The notes below the pieces were generated by a model that saw nothing but the letters and a program-made list of their open reading frames with translations, had not been told where the DNA came from and did not search any database. DNA of 64,000 nucleotides from Sulfurimonas sp. HSL3-1 (GTDB lineage: Bacteria; Campylobacterota; Campylobacteria; Campylobacterales; Sulfurimonadaceae), in contig NZ_CP147920.1 in assembly GCF_039645995.1 (NCBI RefSeq), positions 1,860,001 to 1,924,000 of the forward strand, in the 5' to 3' direction. Position numbers and translations under genes: made by a program. Shown here piece after piece: positions 54,348 through 63,034 of this stretch. Position 1 is the first letter of the stretch, and the number at the start of each line of letters is the position of its first letter.

Positions 54348-55231
54348 GAGTATTGATTATTGAGAATGAGATCTATTTGGCACAGAGTATCGCCAGCAAA
54401 CTGGGTGAACTGGGCTATCAATGCGATATCAGCAGTTCCATACAGGACGCTTTCAAAGGGGTCGCCTATGACGTCGTGCTGCTCTCGACGAATATCAGCG
54501 GCCAGGACATCTACCCCGTCATCGAGGCGTTCCGCGACGCCGTCGTCATCCTGATGGTCTCGTATATCAGCAACGACACCGTCACCAAGCCGCTGGCCGC
54601 CGGGGCAAAAGACTATATTCTCAAGCCCTTTATGATCGAAGAGCTTATCCGCAAGATCGAGCATTTCCAGGAGTTCAACCGCCTCAAACTGGCCAACGAG
54701 ACCTATAAGCGCTACCTCGACCAGCACTTCAAAGGCGTCAAGATCACCCAGGATCTCGATAACGTTACCCCGCCGGTCTTCATCGCCTCGAACTTTCAGA
54801 AATACGCCGACCGTTTCGCCTTCGATTATGCGAAGACCAACGGTCGGGAGCTGGTCTACATCAGTCTGGAGAACAGCAACGCCTTCAACGATATCTCCAA
54901 AGCCCCCGCCGCGTCGCTGCTCTACATCACCGACTTCCAGTCGCTGAAAAAAGCCGACCGCAAGCCCTTCCTTGAACTCATCAACGCGCGCAACGTCATC
55001 GTCTCCAGTACCGACTCCGTCGATGTCGAAGGCGTTCAGGTGATTGAGATAAAAAGTGACAGCACCGTCTTCGAACAGGGCGATATCCTCCCGATCGAGG
55101 ACTATGTTAAATATATCGTGTTAAATTATCAGCATAAATTCCCCGATACGGAACTCTCCAAAAAACTGGGAATCTCGCGTAAAAGCCTCTGGGAGAAGCG
55201 TAAAAAGTATGGCATCATCAAGAAAAAATAG
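54344..55231 (+). CDS. HP1021-type orphan response regulator
   Basis: This 295-aa protein matches the atypical regulator known as HP1021 in Helicobacter and Cj1608 in Campylobacter, by length, position after ispDF and domain order. The receiver-like domain has Ser48 (DVVLLSTNIS) where a phospho-acceptor Asp belongs, so control is not by normal phosphorylation. A central domain follows, and the C terminus has a helix-turn-helix (LSKKLGISRKSLWEKRKKYGI). HP1021 controls redox genes and oriC. It overlaps ispDF by 4 bases and sat by 23. Confidence 0.88.
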   Translation: MRVLIIENEIYLAQSIASKLGELGYQCDISSSIQDAFKGVAYDVVLLSTNISGQDIYPVIEAFRDAVVILMVSYISNDTVTKPLAAGAKDYILKPFMIEELIRKIEHFQEFNRLKLANETYKRYLDQHFKGVKITQDLDNVTPPVFIASNFQKYADRFAFDYAKTNGRELVYISLENSNAFNDISKAPAASLLYITDFQSLKKADRKPFLELINARNVIVSSTDSVDVEGVQVIEIKSDSTVFEQGDILPIEDYVKYIVLNYQHKFPDTELSKKLGISRKSLWEKRKKYGIIKKK

Positions 55232-56399
55232 CGCCCTCTTTCTCGACCAGGAAGCCCTGTCGGCCCTCAGTATTCTCCAAGCGGGTATGCTGTCGCCGGT
55301 GACGGAGCTGATGAACGAAGCGCAGATGAAAGCGGTCCTCTCGACGGGCCGTTTCAATGACACGACCTTTCCCTTCCCTTTCATTCTCGCTCCCGCCGGC
55401 AGTACGAATGAAAAAATTCTCGCAAACGCCAAGCCTGATGAGACACTCGACCTGATCGTCGACGGCGAACGCTCCGGGACGCTCGTCGTCGGGGAGGTCT
55501 TCGAAATCGACCCCAACGAGCGCGTACGCCATATCTACGGGACGGACAACCCCTCGCATCCGGGCGTCAGCTCTACCCTGAAGCGCCTCGGCAGACGCGC
55601 CGTCAGCGGAGCGCTGAGCTTGGAAAAAGATCCTGTCGCGCCGATCCTGCAGAACATCGAAGAGGCCAAACAGCGTATCGGTGCCAAGCATACAACGGCC
55701 ATCATGATGGCGGCCAACCCCCTGCACCGCGCCCATGAACGCCTTATCCGCCAAACACTGGACACGACCGACCTCGTCGTCATCTTCCTGCTCAAACCCT
55801 ACAACCAGGCAGACCTCAGCTACGAGATCCGGGAGCAGGCGCTCACCTACTTCGTCGAGAACTACCTCCCCCGGAACCGTGTCGTCATCATCCCGCTGGA
55901 GTACAGCTACATCTTCGCCGGCTACAACGAGGTCATCATCGACGCCATCGTCGCGAAGAACTTCGGCTGCGACCGCTTGATGATCGGCCAGAACCACGCC
56001 GGGGTCGGCATGTACTACGACCACAACAGCAACCAGTCCGTCAAAGACCGCATGCACGGCATCGACATCGAGGTCGCCATCGCCCGCGAATACGTCTACT
56101 GCAACGAGTGCAAGACGCTGGTGAGCACCCAGACCTGCCCCCACGGCAACCATCACCACATCTCCTACCACGCCGACTCCATCCTGGAGCTCGTCAAGAC
56201 GGGCCTCATGCCGCCGGCGGTACTGATGCGCAAAGAGATCTCCGCCATCCTGCTCTGCCGCCTCTTTCCGGGTCGCATCAAGAACATCGAGAAGCTCTAC
56301 TACGACATCATGCCGGTCAACGGTCTGCTCGAAGAACACACCGACCGCGACTTCTACATCAAACTGATGGAACTCTACCAGACGACATCACTGACCTAA
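55209..56399 (+). CDS. sat: Sulfate adenylyltransferase
   Basis: This 396-aa ATP sulfurylase has the active-site motifs ANPLHRAHE (usually NPxHRAHE) and, further on, the dissimilatory-type core GQNHAGVG. A zinc-ribbon-like Cys set (CNECKTLVSTQTC, then HGNHHH) resembles homo-oligomeric enzymes of sulfur oxidisers and sulfate reducers. It interconverts sulfate/ATP and APS/pyrophosphate; in a sulfur oxidiser it can work in the ATP-forming direction. It overlaps the preceding gene by 23 bases. Confidence 0.93.
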   Translation: MASSRKNSALFLDQEALSALSILQAGMLSPVTELMNEAQMKAVLSTGRFNDTTFPFPFILAPAGSTNEKILANAKPDETLDLIVDGERSGTLVVGEVFEIDPNERVRHIYGTDNPSHPGVSSTLKRLGRRAVSGALSLEKDPVAPILQNIEEAKQRIGAKHTTAIMMAANPLHRAHERLIRQTLDTTDLVVIFLLKPYNQADLSYEIREQALTYFVENYLPRNRVVIIPLEYSYIFAGYNEVIIDAIVAKNFGCDRLMIGQNHAGVGMYYDHNSNQSVKDRMHGIDIEVAIAREYVYCNECKTLVSTQTCPHGNHHHISYHADSILELVKTGLMPPAVLMRKEISAILLCRLFPGRIKNIEKLYYDIMPVNGLLEEHTDRDFYIKLMELYQTTSLT

Positions 56400-56422
56400 G
56401 TAGGGTATTGAAAGGACACTAT

Positions 56423-56941
56423 TTGAAACTCAACTGGATGTTTCTGACCGTAGGCTACAGCGGTCTCTCCCCCAAGGCCCCCGGTACCGTCGGAACCCTG
56501 GTCTCTTTGCCTATCGGGATGGCCATCCTGCTCTTCCTGGGTCCGCAGACCCTCTTTTTGGCCACGATCCTCATCACGCTGATCGCCGTCAAAACGATTG
56601 ATGCCCACGAGCAGGCCGGCAACCCCCATGACGACCAGCGCATCGTTATCGACGAACTGGCGGGGATGTGGCTCGCACTTGCCATCGCACCGGGGATGAT
56701 GATCGCGCCGGAAGCCCTGACGCAGTGGGAGAACGGCTTTCTTGTCCAGAGCCTGCTCGGCTTTGCATTCTTCCGTCTTTACGATATCAAGAAACCGTCG
56801 ATGATCGGCCGTATCGACCGTGAAGCAAAAGGGGGAATCGGGGTGATGGGTGACGACCTGCTCGCCGGCGTGCTCGCGGGGATCTCCGCGGCACTCGTCT
56901 GGCAGGTCATTCTCAAAGCAACGGCGGCATTCGCCGCCTAG
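56423..56941 (+). CDS. pgpA: Phosphatidylglycerophosphatase A
   Basis: This 172-aa membrane enzyme dephosphorylates phosphatidylglycerophosphate. The motifs GYSGLSPKAPGTVGTL (about 11-26), RIVIDELAGMW and RLYDIKKPSMIGRIDR...GVMGDDLLAG match PgpA, with three or four membrane helices. The TTG start at 56423 has AAAGGA six bases upstream; ATG 56438 is the alternative. It follows sat closely, in the order known from C. jejuni. Confidence 0.9.
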   Translation: MKLNWMFLTVGYSGLSPKAPGTVGTLVSLPIGMAILLFLGPQTLFLATILITLIAVKTIDAHEQAGNPHDDQRIVIDELAGMWLALAIAPGMMIAPEALTQWENGFLVQSLLGFAFFRLYDIKKPSMIGRIDREAKGGIGVMGDDLLAGVLAGISAALVWQVILKATAAFAA

Positions 56942-57075
56942 AAGAACTCCATCAGCAGGTGGGGTGACCACTCCGGGATATAGATCCCCGCATCTTCATA
57001 ATATGCCATATGGTGTGCAAAGGCGCTTGAGGCCAGCGCACCGACAATACCGAACGCAATCATCAGCTTTTTCAT
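56938..57075 (-). CDS. Small secreted peptide, 45 aa
   Basis: The product has a clear signal peptide (MKKLMIAFGIVGALASSAFA) and a mature part of only 25 residues starting HHMAYYEDAG and ending in two Phe. AAAGGA lies about six bases before the ATG at 57075, so translation is credible. The two leading His and acidic residues could bind a metal. It overlaps the pgpA stop by four bases in the convergent sense. Confidence 0.65.
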   Translation of the reverse strand: MKKLMIAFGIVGALASSAFAHHMAYYEDAGIYIPEWSPHLLMEFF

Positions 57076-57149
57076 ACTGTTTCCTTTGAATGAAATCAGC
57101 GCAATGATACGGGGAATGTGTGAGCAGAGTGCGAGCGGCCGAGGGCCGT

Positions 57150-58445
57150 TCAGGAAGGGTTCGGCGCCAGGGCTTCCGCAATGAGTTCGATAGGGTTTTT
57201 GAAGACCGTTTCCGCCTCCGCCTGGTGCAGGGAGTTGTTGATCTGCATCCGGCAGGCCGAACACTCCGCGGAGACGACCTGGGCGCCGCTGGCTTTGATC
57301 ATCGCCGCTTTGGGCTTGCCCGCCGCTTCGGCGAAGTGGTACTTCTCCGTCTGCATCGTCACCCCGCCGAAACCGCAGCAGGCGTTCGGATCGCTCATCT
57401 CTTTGATGGCGTAGCTCTGGCCGATCAGTTTGCGCGGCTCCTGGTAGACCCCCTGCATTTTGCGGGCATGGCAGGGGTCATGGTAGGTGACGGTGAGATC
57501 GCGCCGTCCCCTGGAAGCGAGCAACTCGGAGAGGTGCGTCTTCTGCTCCAGCCACTCCGTCGCCATAAAGACTTTATTTTTCAGCTTCTGCGCCCGCGCT
57601 TTCCACTCCGGCTGGTCGTGGAAGAAGTGCTCATAGTCGATCTTGATCATCGCCGAACAGGTCGCTTCGGGGATGATGATCGCCTCGACCTCGTCGATGA
57701 AGCTTTCGAAGTACTCGATGTTCTTCTTCGCATTATGATCCACCGTCGCGAAATCCCCCGTAAAATAGGCCGGTGCCCCGCAGCAGAGCTGCTTTTTGGG
57801 GATGAACGCGTCGATCTCCAGCACTTCCAGGATCTCCATCAGCGATTTTCCGATGCCCGTATAGTTGTAGTTGGCCAGACAGCCGATAAAGATGGCGACT
57901 TTGCGCTTGCCGCCGTTGTCCGTCATCTCCGGGTAGGAGTTCAGGAAGGACTTTTTGCCCATGGAGGGCAGCAGGCGCTCTTTCTTGATCAGCGGCAGGG
58001 AGAAGCGCGGCTGCATGGAGGAGGTCTGCTCTTTGATCTTGAAGCCGCAGGTCTGGAAAGCGTACCCGGACTTCATGAAGAAGTCCATCAGGCGGCGGTG
58101 GCGCAGCAGGAAGAAGAACGCCTTCTTGAACCAGGCGATGCCGAACTTGTCCGCAATGTCGGCGCGTACCTGCTCGATGACCATGTCAGTGGGCAGGGAT
58201 TTGGGGCAGACGTCGGTACAGTTGGTACAGAGGAAGCAGCTCTCGAAGATATCCTTGGCCGTCTTGTCCAGCTCCAGCTGGCCGCGCTCGTAGGCACCGA
58301 GCAGGTCGATGAAACCACGGGGGCTCGTCACCTCGTCCGCGTTGACGTTGTGGATCGTACAGACGGGGATACACTTCCCGCACTTAATGCACTGGTCAGA
58401 GGTGGCCGTAAAATTGAAAATCTCTTCCGTATACCGTTTAGTCAT
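57150..58445 (-). CDS. CCG-domain (Fe-S)-binding oxidoreductase (GlcF/HdrD-like)
   Basis: This 431-aa protein has two ferredoxin-type clusters at the N terminus (CIKCGKCIPVC about 18-28; CFLCTNCTDVCP about 71-82) and two CCG domains (GCLANYNYTG...CCGAP; DPCHARKM...CCGFGG; CSACRMQI). This is the architecture of glycolate oxidase GlcF, anaerobic GlpC and HdrD-type proteins that pass electrons from a flavoprotein. No glcD-like partner is adjacent. No ribosome site is visible, and the -10 box ends six bases before the ATG. Confidence 0.9.
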   Translation of the reverse strand: MTKRYTEEIFNFTATSDQCIKCGKCIPVCTIHNVNADEVTSPRGFIDLLGAYERGQLELDKTAKDIFESCFLCTNCTDVCPKSLPTDMVIEQVRADIADKFGIAWFKKAFFFLLRHRRLMDFFMKSGYAFQTCGFKIKEQTSSMQPRFSLPLIKKERLLPSMGKKSFLNSYPEMTDNGGKRKVAIFIGCLANYNYTGIGKSLMEILEVLEIDAFIPKKQLCCGAPAYFTGDFATVDHNAKKNIEYFESFIDEVEAIIIPEATCSAMIKIDYEHFFHDQPEWKARAQKLKNKVFMATEWLEQKTHLSELLASRGRRDLTVTYHDPCHARKMQGVYQEPRKLIGQSYAIKEMSDPNACCGFGGVTMQTEKYHFAEAAGKPKAAMIKASGAQVVSAECSACRMQINNSLHQAEAETVFKNPIELIAEALAPNPS

Positions 58446-58451
58446 GGCGCA

Positions 58452-58457
58452 ATTTTA
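58452..58457 (-). promoter_or_regulatory. -10 box directly before the CCG-domain gene
   Basis: TAAAAT on the minus strand is followed by TGCGCC and then the ATG at 58445, the same spacing as at 29501 and 46342. Confidence 0.45.
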
Positions 58458-58502
58458 GCGAATGTTTTTCAATTCGTTTATATTTTTGATCATTAATACG
58501 AA

Positions 58503-59870
58503 TCAGACAGTTTTCGAAAAAGTCTTCTTGTTGCCGGCATGTTTTTTCATGTAGGCGTCGAAGGCCATCGCGATGTTGCGGATGAGCAGCGTGCCCGTCG
58601 GGGAGCACTCAATCTTCTCCGGCGCGATCTCGAGCAGCTCTTCGTGGACCATCGGCTGCAGCTCGTCGAGGGCATCGGCGAAGTACTCGTCGAACTTCAC
58701 GCCGAACTTCGTCTCGAAACGGTTGATGTCGAGCTTGAAGTTGCTCATCAGTTCCATGATGACGTGCTGGCGGATCAGGTCATCGGCGCTGTGGGTGACG
58801 CCGCGCTCGAACGGCAGGCGCCCCGCGTCGATCGCCGCTTCGTAAGAGGGCATATCTTTGAAGTTCTGCGCATAGTAGTCCACGCCCTCGCCGATGGAGG
58901 TGAGCCCGACGCCGACGAGGTCCGCCCCGCCCTTGGTCGTATAACCCTGGAAGTTGCGGTGCAGCTCCCCCTTCTCGATCGCCTTGAAGAGCTCGTCCTC
59001 GGGCTTGGCGAAGTGGTCCATTCCGATCATACGGTAGCCGTTATTCTCCATAAAATCGATCGTCTGCTGCATGATGGAGAGCTTTTCGTCCGGCTGGGGA
59101 AGGGTCGTCTCGTCGATCTTGCGCATCGTCTTTTTCAGCCACGGCACGTGGGCGTAGTTGAAAACGGCGAAACGGTCGGGGTTCAACGTCACGGCGAGCT
59201 TCAGCGTCTCCATGAACGTTTCAAGCGTCTGGTGCGGCAGGCCGTAAATAAGGTCGACGTTGACGCTGACCATATTGTATTTGCGCGCCAGGTCCATCGC
59301 GTTTTTCGTGATGTCGTAGGGCTGGACACGGTGCACCGCGACCTGCACCTTCTCGTTGAAATCCTGGATCCCGAAACTGACGCGGTTGAATCCGGCCTCG
59401 CTCATCACCTTCATCTGCGCCTCGTCGATGTGGCGCGGGTCGATCTCGCAGCTCACCTCTGCATCGGCGGCGAAATTGGGGAAGTGGCTCTTGATGGCAG
59501 TGATGATCTCATCGAGCTGTTCGGCGCTGAAGAAGGTCGGCGTCCCCCCGCCGAAGTGCAGCTGGATCACCTCCCGCGACGTGTCGAGGTGCTGGGAGAG
59601 AATATCCATCTCCCGCTTCAGGTAGTCGATGTAACGGATCTTTTTATCCTCTTTGGAGGTAAAGACGACGTTGCAGCCGCAGAAGTAGCAGGCGTTGCGG
59701 CAGAAGGGCAGATGGAAATAGAGGGAGAGCGGACGCTTCTTGTCCTGCCCCTTCAGCTTTTCGAGGTAGGTGTCATATGCGAAATCGGTGCTGAACTCCA
59801 GGGCTGTCGGGTAACTCGTGTAGCGCGGTCCCGGTCTGGAATATTTGGTGAATTTTGCGAAATCAAGCAT
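58503..59870 (-). CDS. hemN: Oxygen-independent coproporphyrinogen III oxidase
   Basis: This 455-aa radical-SAM enzyme decarboxylates coproporphyrinogen III to protoporphyrinogen IX in haem synthesis. The Fe-S motif CRNACYFCGC (CxxxCxxC, about 56-65) is followed by GGGTPTF, and the N terminus DFAKFTKYSRPGPRYTSYPTA is typical of true HemN. The start at 59870 matches that family N terminus; ATG 59882 is an alternative. Confidence 0.94.
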   Translation of the reverse strand: MLDFAKFTKYSRPGPRYTSYPTALEFSTDFAYDTYLEKLKGQDKKRPLSLYFHLPFCRNACYFCGCNVVFTSKEDKKIRYIDYLKREMDILSQHLDTSREVIQLHFGGGTPTFFSAEQLDEIITAIKSHFPNFAADAEVSCEIDPRHIDEAQMKVMSEAGFNRVSFGIQDFNEKVQVAVHRVQPYDITKNAMDLARKYNMVSVNVDLIYGLPHQTLETFMETLKLAVTLNPDRFAVFNYAHVPWLKKTMRKIDETTLPQPDEKLSIMQQTIDFMENNGYRMIGMDHFAKPEDELFKAIEKGELHRNFQGYTTKGGADLVGVGLTSIGEGVDYYAQNFKDMPSYEAAIDAGRLPFERGVTHSADDLIRQHVIMELMSNFKLDINRFETKFGVKFDEYFADALDELQPMVHEELLEIAPEKIECSPTGTLLIRNIAMAFDAYMKKHAGNKKTFSKTV

Positions 59871-59941
59871 GCTCTGTCCCATCAAGGAAAATTAAGATGC
59901 TATTATGCCCGCAAGGGGCTTGCGGGGGGATAAAACAGGCC

Positions 59942-62900
59942 TTAGTAGGCGATCTTGAACTGGAGGCTGAACTCCTGCCCCGGCGTCGTAGAGGCGGTTG
60001 TAAGATCACCCTGTTTGTACTCCAGCTTGCTGTCGAGCAGGTTTTTCGCCTTGAACTTGACCGAATAGATCAAGTCGCTGTCTTTGAAGAAGTAGTTGTT
60101 CAGTTTCCACTGGGTGACGAAATCGAGCTTCGCAAAAGGCTGCTCGTAGACATCTTTGTTCTTTTCCGTCCCCAGCGAGACGATGCGCTCACCGATCTGG
60201 TTGAACAGGAAGAGCGCGCTGTCGCCCGTATCCGCGTTATCGTATCCGAAGGTCAGGTTCACGACATAGGGCGACTGTCCCTGCATTGCACGTTTTTTGG
60301 ACGTCAGCGTATTGATGTAACTATAGAACGGATCGGTCGCATCGGTTTTGGGAAGCTTGATCTCCGACTGGATTAGCGCCACGTTCGTTGCGAAAAGCAG
60401 GTTGCTCAGCGAATCGCTGACAAAACCGAAACGTTTGCGCAGATCGACCTCGACGCCGTAACTCGTCGCCGAGTCGGCGTTGATGTACGTCTCCAGGAAG
60501 GTGTTGTCCTGGGAGTCATCGCGCTTGATAACCTTTTCGATCGGGTTGTCGAACATCTTCGCAAAGAGCGCCATCGAGAACATCTCGTCCGCTTCCATAT
60601 ACCACTCGTACTTGAGGTCGTAGTGGTCGATATAGGTTGCGTTGAGACCCGGGTTACCGAAGACGATGTTCTCCGTCACCGGGTCCTTGTAGCGGCTGTT
60701 ACTGAACTCCCGGAAGTCCGGGCGGCTGATGCTCTTGGCATAGGCAAAGCGCAGCTGCATCGCGTCGTTATCGAACCGGTAGGTCGCGCCGAGGCTCGGG
60801 AAGAGGTCGGACGTCTCCAGCGGTGCGTAGCTCGCCGCCGCGTCAAAGAGCTGCTGCGACGAGTCCTCCTGGCGGACCGAGGCGACGATGTCAAAGTCAT
60901 GCGTGACCGAAAGCAGCTGCTTCAGGTAGAACGCCGTCACGTCCTGGGTCGCCCGGTAGGAGTCCGTCAGGCGGTAGGAGGCGGAGAAATCCAGATCGTT
61001 GGCGTACTTCTGGTAGATCGTGTCCATATCTTCGGGCATATCGCTGAAGTTGGAGCTGAGCATCTTGAAGCGGCGGCTGTCGAAGTCGCGCTCTTTCGAG
61101 TAGACAAACACCCCCGCCTTCGTATAGTTCTCGTTTCCGTTGAATTCGAACGGCAGCGTGAAGTCGCCGCGGACATTGTCCACCGTATCGTTGAGGATAA
61201 AGTAGTAGTACCAGTTTTTGCGGTCCCAGTTGAGCCCCGAGGTCTGGTGCAGATAGTTGTACTCCACCGTCCCCGGCTCATCACGGTACGCTTCCGCCGT
61301 CTCGTAGGCCCAGTCGATTTTGAGGTTATCGAAGTACCCGTCCGTGCCGCTGCCGAACCGCAGTTCGTTGCTGCCGCTGATCTGGTGCATCGTCAGCCCC
61401 GTCTCGACGTATTCGTAGTAGGTCTTCTCGCGGTCTTCGCTGCTTCCGGTGTAGTCGACGGAGGAGAGCGTCGTCTTGTCGCTGGTCTGCATCGTCGCAA
61501 AGAAGGTGTACTTGAACTTCTGGTTCTCCAGGTAGTTTACGCCGAGATTGACCATTCCCGACAGCTCCTCTTTGAAGGTCGTCACATCGGCCGTCGTATG
61601 GTTGTCGTGGTAAATCGAACCCGTATTGATATCGTAAAAGAACTTGTTGTACTCGGTCTTGTCGTTATCCGACGTATTCTTGTAATAGACCGTCCCGGAG
61701 GCACCGACGGAGAGGTCGTCGCTGAAGGCGTAACTCTTTCCGGCCGCAACTTCCAGCTTGCCGCCAGGCGGCAGTGTCGTCGATTCACGGTTCAGCGAAC
61801 GGCTGTGCAGCACATCCTGTGTCACGGCCCAGCCGCCGACGTTGTTTCCGCCGCTCAGCGCGCTGGAGGGGAGCGGAACGCTGTTGTCGCCGTTGGTCGT
61901 CGCTTTGCTGCCCGTATTGCTGTTCATGATCGCTTCGACGGCGATAGAGGCATACCCCTCGTTGCCTGCCGGGATCTCTTTGCTCTTGATCAGGACCGTT
62001 CCCCCGCCGAAGGAGGCCGGCAGATCCCCGGTATAGGACTTCTGGATCGTAATGCTCTCGACGACGGAGGTCGGGAAGATATCAAGCGGGACGACCCGCT
62101 TCGTCGGTTCCGGCGACGGCACGTGCAGATCATTGAGCATCACCGTCGAGTAGCGGTCCCCGAGTCCGCGGACATAGACATATTTCCCGCCGACGATCGT
62201 GATACCGCTGACGCGTTTCAGGGCCGCGGCGACACTGCTGTCACCGCTTTTGGAAAACTGTTCGGAGCCCAGGACGTTCCCGACGGCGTCGCTGTTGCGC
62301 TCCTCGGTGATCGCGGCGGCGACCGAACCTTCGATATGCGGCGCCAGGACGACAAACTCTTCCAGCTCCATCGCCGCGGGACTCAGCTCGACCGTGCGGC
62401 TGACCATCTCTTTGGGCAGCACCGTCACCTTGACGTTCTGGGAGGAGTAGCTCGTATGGATGATGGAGAGTGTCCGGTTCCCCTCCGGCAGGTCGATGAC
62501 GACATGGCCCTGCGCATCGGAGACGGCATTGATTTTGATCCCCGGCACGAAAACGCGGGCGCCCGCTACCGGTTTCTCATCTTCGGAGGAGAGCAGCGTC
62601 AGTGCCACGGTCCCGTTGACCTTGACCACGTCCTGCTTCGCATCGCGCTGCGTCACATTCCCTTCCGGCGCTTCGACATCCGCAAAGAGCAGCGTTTTGT
62701 CCGATTTCAGCGACAGGATGATCTGGGTCTGTTTGTCCGCGGCGATGAGAAAATTCTTCTTGACGAACGCCTGCGGCGCGCCGTCCTCCGTTGCCAGAAG
62801 CTGCAGCTGGTAGTTCCCCTCCGGGAGGATCGTTCCCAGATACCCCTGGGCATCCGTCGTGAACGTCATCGTTTCAGGCTTGGCCGCTTCCGCTTCTGCC

Positions 62901-63034
62901 GCGGAAAGGTTCATGATCACGACCTCCTGCGTCGGCAGCGGTTTGCCGTCTTTCAGAACATAGAGCGCCAGTTCGCCGCCTGCGGCGAAGAGGCTCATTG
63001 TCAGCAGTGAAACCAGAAAAAGTATACGCGTCAT
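59942..63034 (-). CDS. TonB-dependent outer-membrane receptor with CarboxypepD_reg repeats
   Basis: This 1030-aa protein has a signal peptide (about 1-18), two carboxypeptidase-regulatory-like beta domains (about 20-210; EGNYQLQLLATEDG and EGNRTLSIIHTSY), a plug (NSDAVGNVLGSEQFSKSGDSS...VYVRGLGDRYSTVML...LPASFGGGTV) and a large barrel ending in an aromatic residue (QFKIAY). The substrate is unknown. GGAG lies nine bases before the ATG at 63034. It is translationally coupled to the upstream TPR gene by a four-base overlap. Confidence 0.9.
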   Translation of the reverse strand: MTRILFLVSLLTMSLFAAGGELALYVLKDGKPLPTQEVVIMNLSAAEAEAAKPETMTFTTDAQGYLGTILPEGNYQLQLLATEDGAPQAFVKKNFLIAADKQTQIILSLKSDKTLLFADVEAPEGNVTQRDAKQDVVKVNGTVALTLLSSEDEKPVAGARVFVPGIKINAVSDAQGHVVIDLPEGNRTLSIIHTSYSSQNVKVTVLPKEMVSRTVELSPAAMELEEFVVLAPHIEGSVAAAITEERNSDAVGNVLGSEQFSKSGDSSVAAALKRVSGITIVGGKYVYVRGLGDRYSTVMLNDLHVPSPEPTKRVVPLDIFPTSVVESITIQKSYTGDLPASFGGGTVLIKSKEIPAGNEGYASIAVEAIMNSNTGSKATTNGDNSVPLPSSALSGGNNVGGWAVTQDVLHSRSLNRESTTLPPGGKLEVAAGKSYAFSDDLSVGASGTVYYKNTSDNDKTEYNKFFYDINTGSIYHDNHTTADVTTFKEELSGMVNLGVNYLENQKFKYTFFATMQTSDKTTLSSVDYTGSSEDREKTYYEYVETGLTMHQISGSNELRFGSGTDGYFDNLKIDWAYETAEAYRDEPGTVEYNYLHQTSGLNWDRKNWYYYFILNDTVDNVRGDFTLPFEFNGNENYTKAGVFVYSKERDFDSRRFKMLSSNFSDMPEDMDTIYQKYANDLDFSASYRLTDSYRATQDVTAFYLKQLLSVTHDFDIVASVRQEDSSQQLFDAAASYAPLETSDLFPSLGATYRFDNDAMQLRFAYAKSISRPDFREFSNSRYKDPVTENIVFGNPGLNATYIDHYDLKYEWYMEADEMFSMALFAKMFDNPIEKVIKRDDSQDNTFLETYINADSATSYGVEVDLRKRFGFVSDSLSNLLFATNVALIQSEIKLPKTDATDPFYSYINTLTSKKRAMQGQSPYVVNLTFGYDNADTGDSALFLFNQIGERIVSLGTEKNKDVYEQPFAKLDFVTQWKLNNYFFKDSDLIYSVKFKAKNLLDSKLEYKQGDLTTASTTPGQEFSLQFKIAY

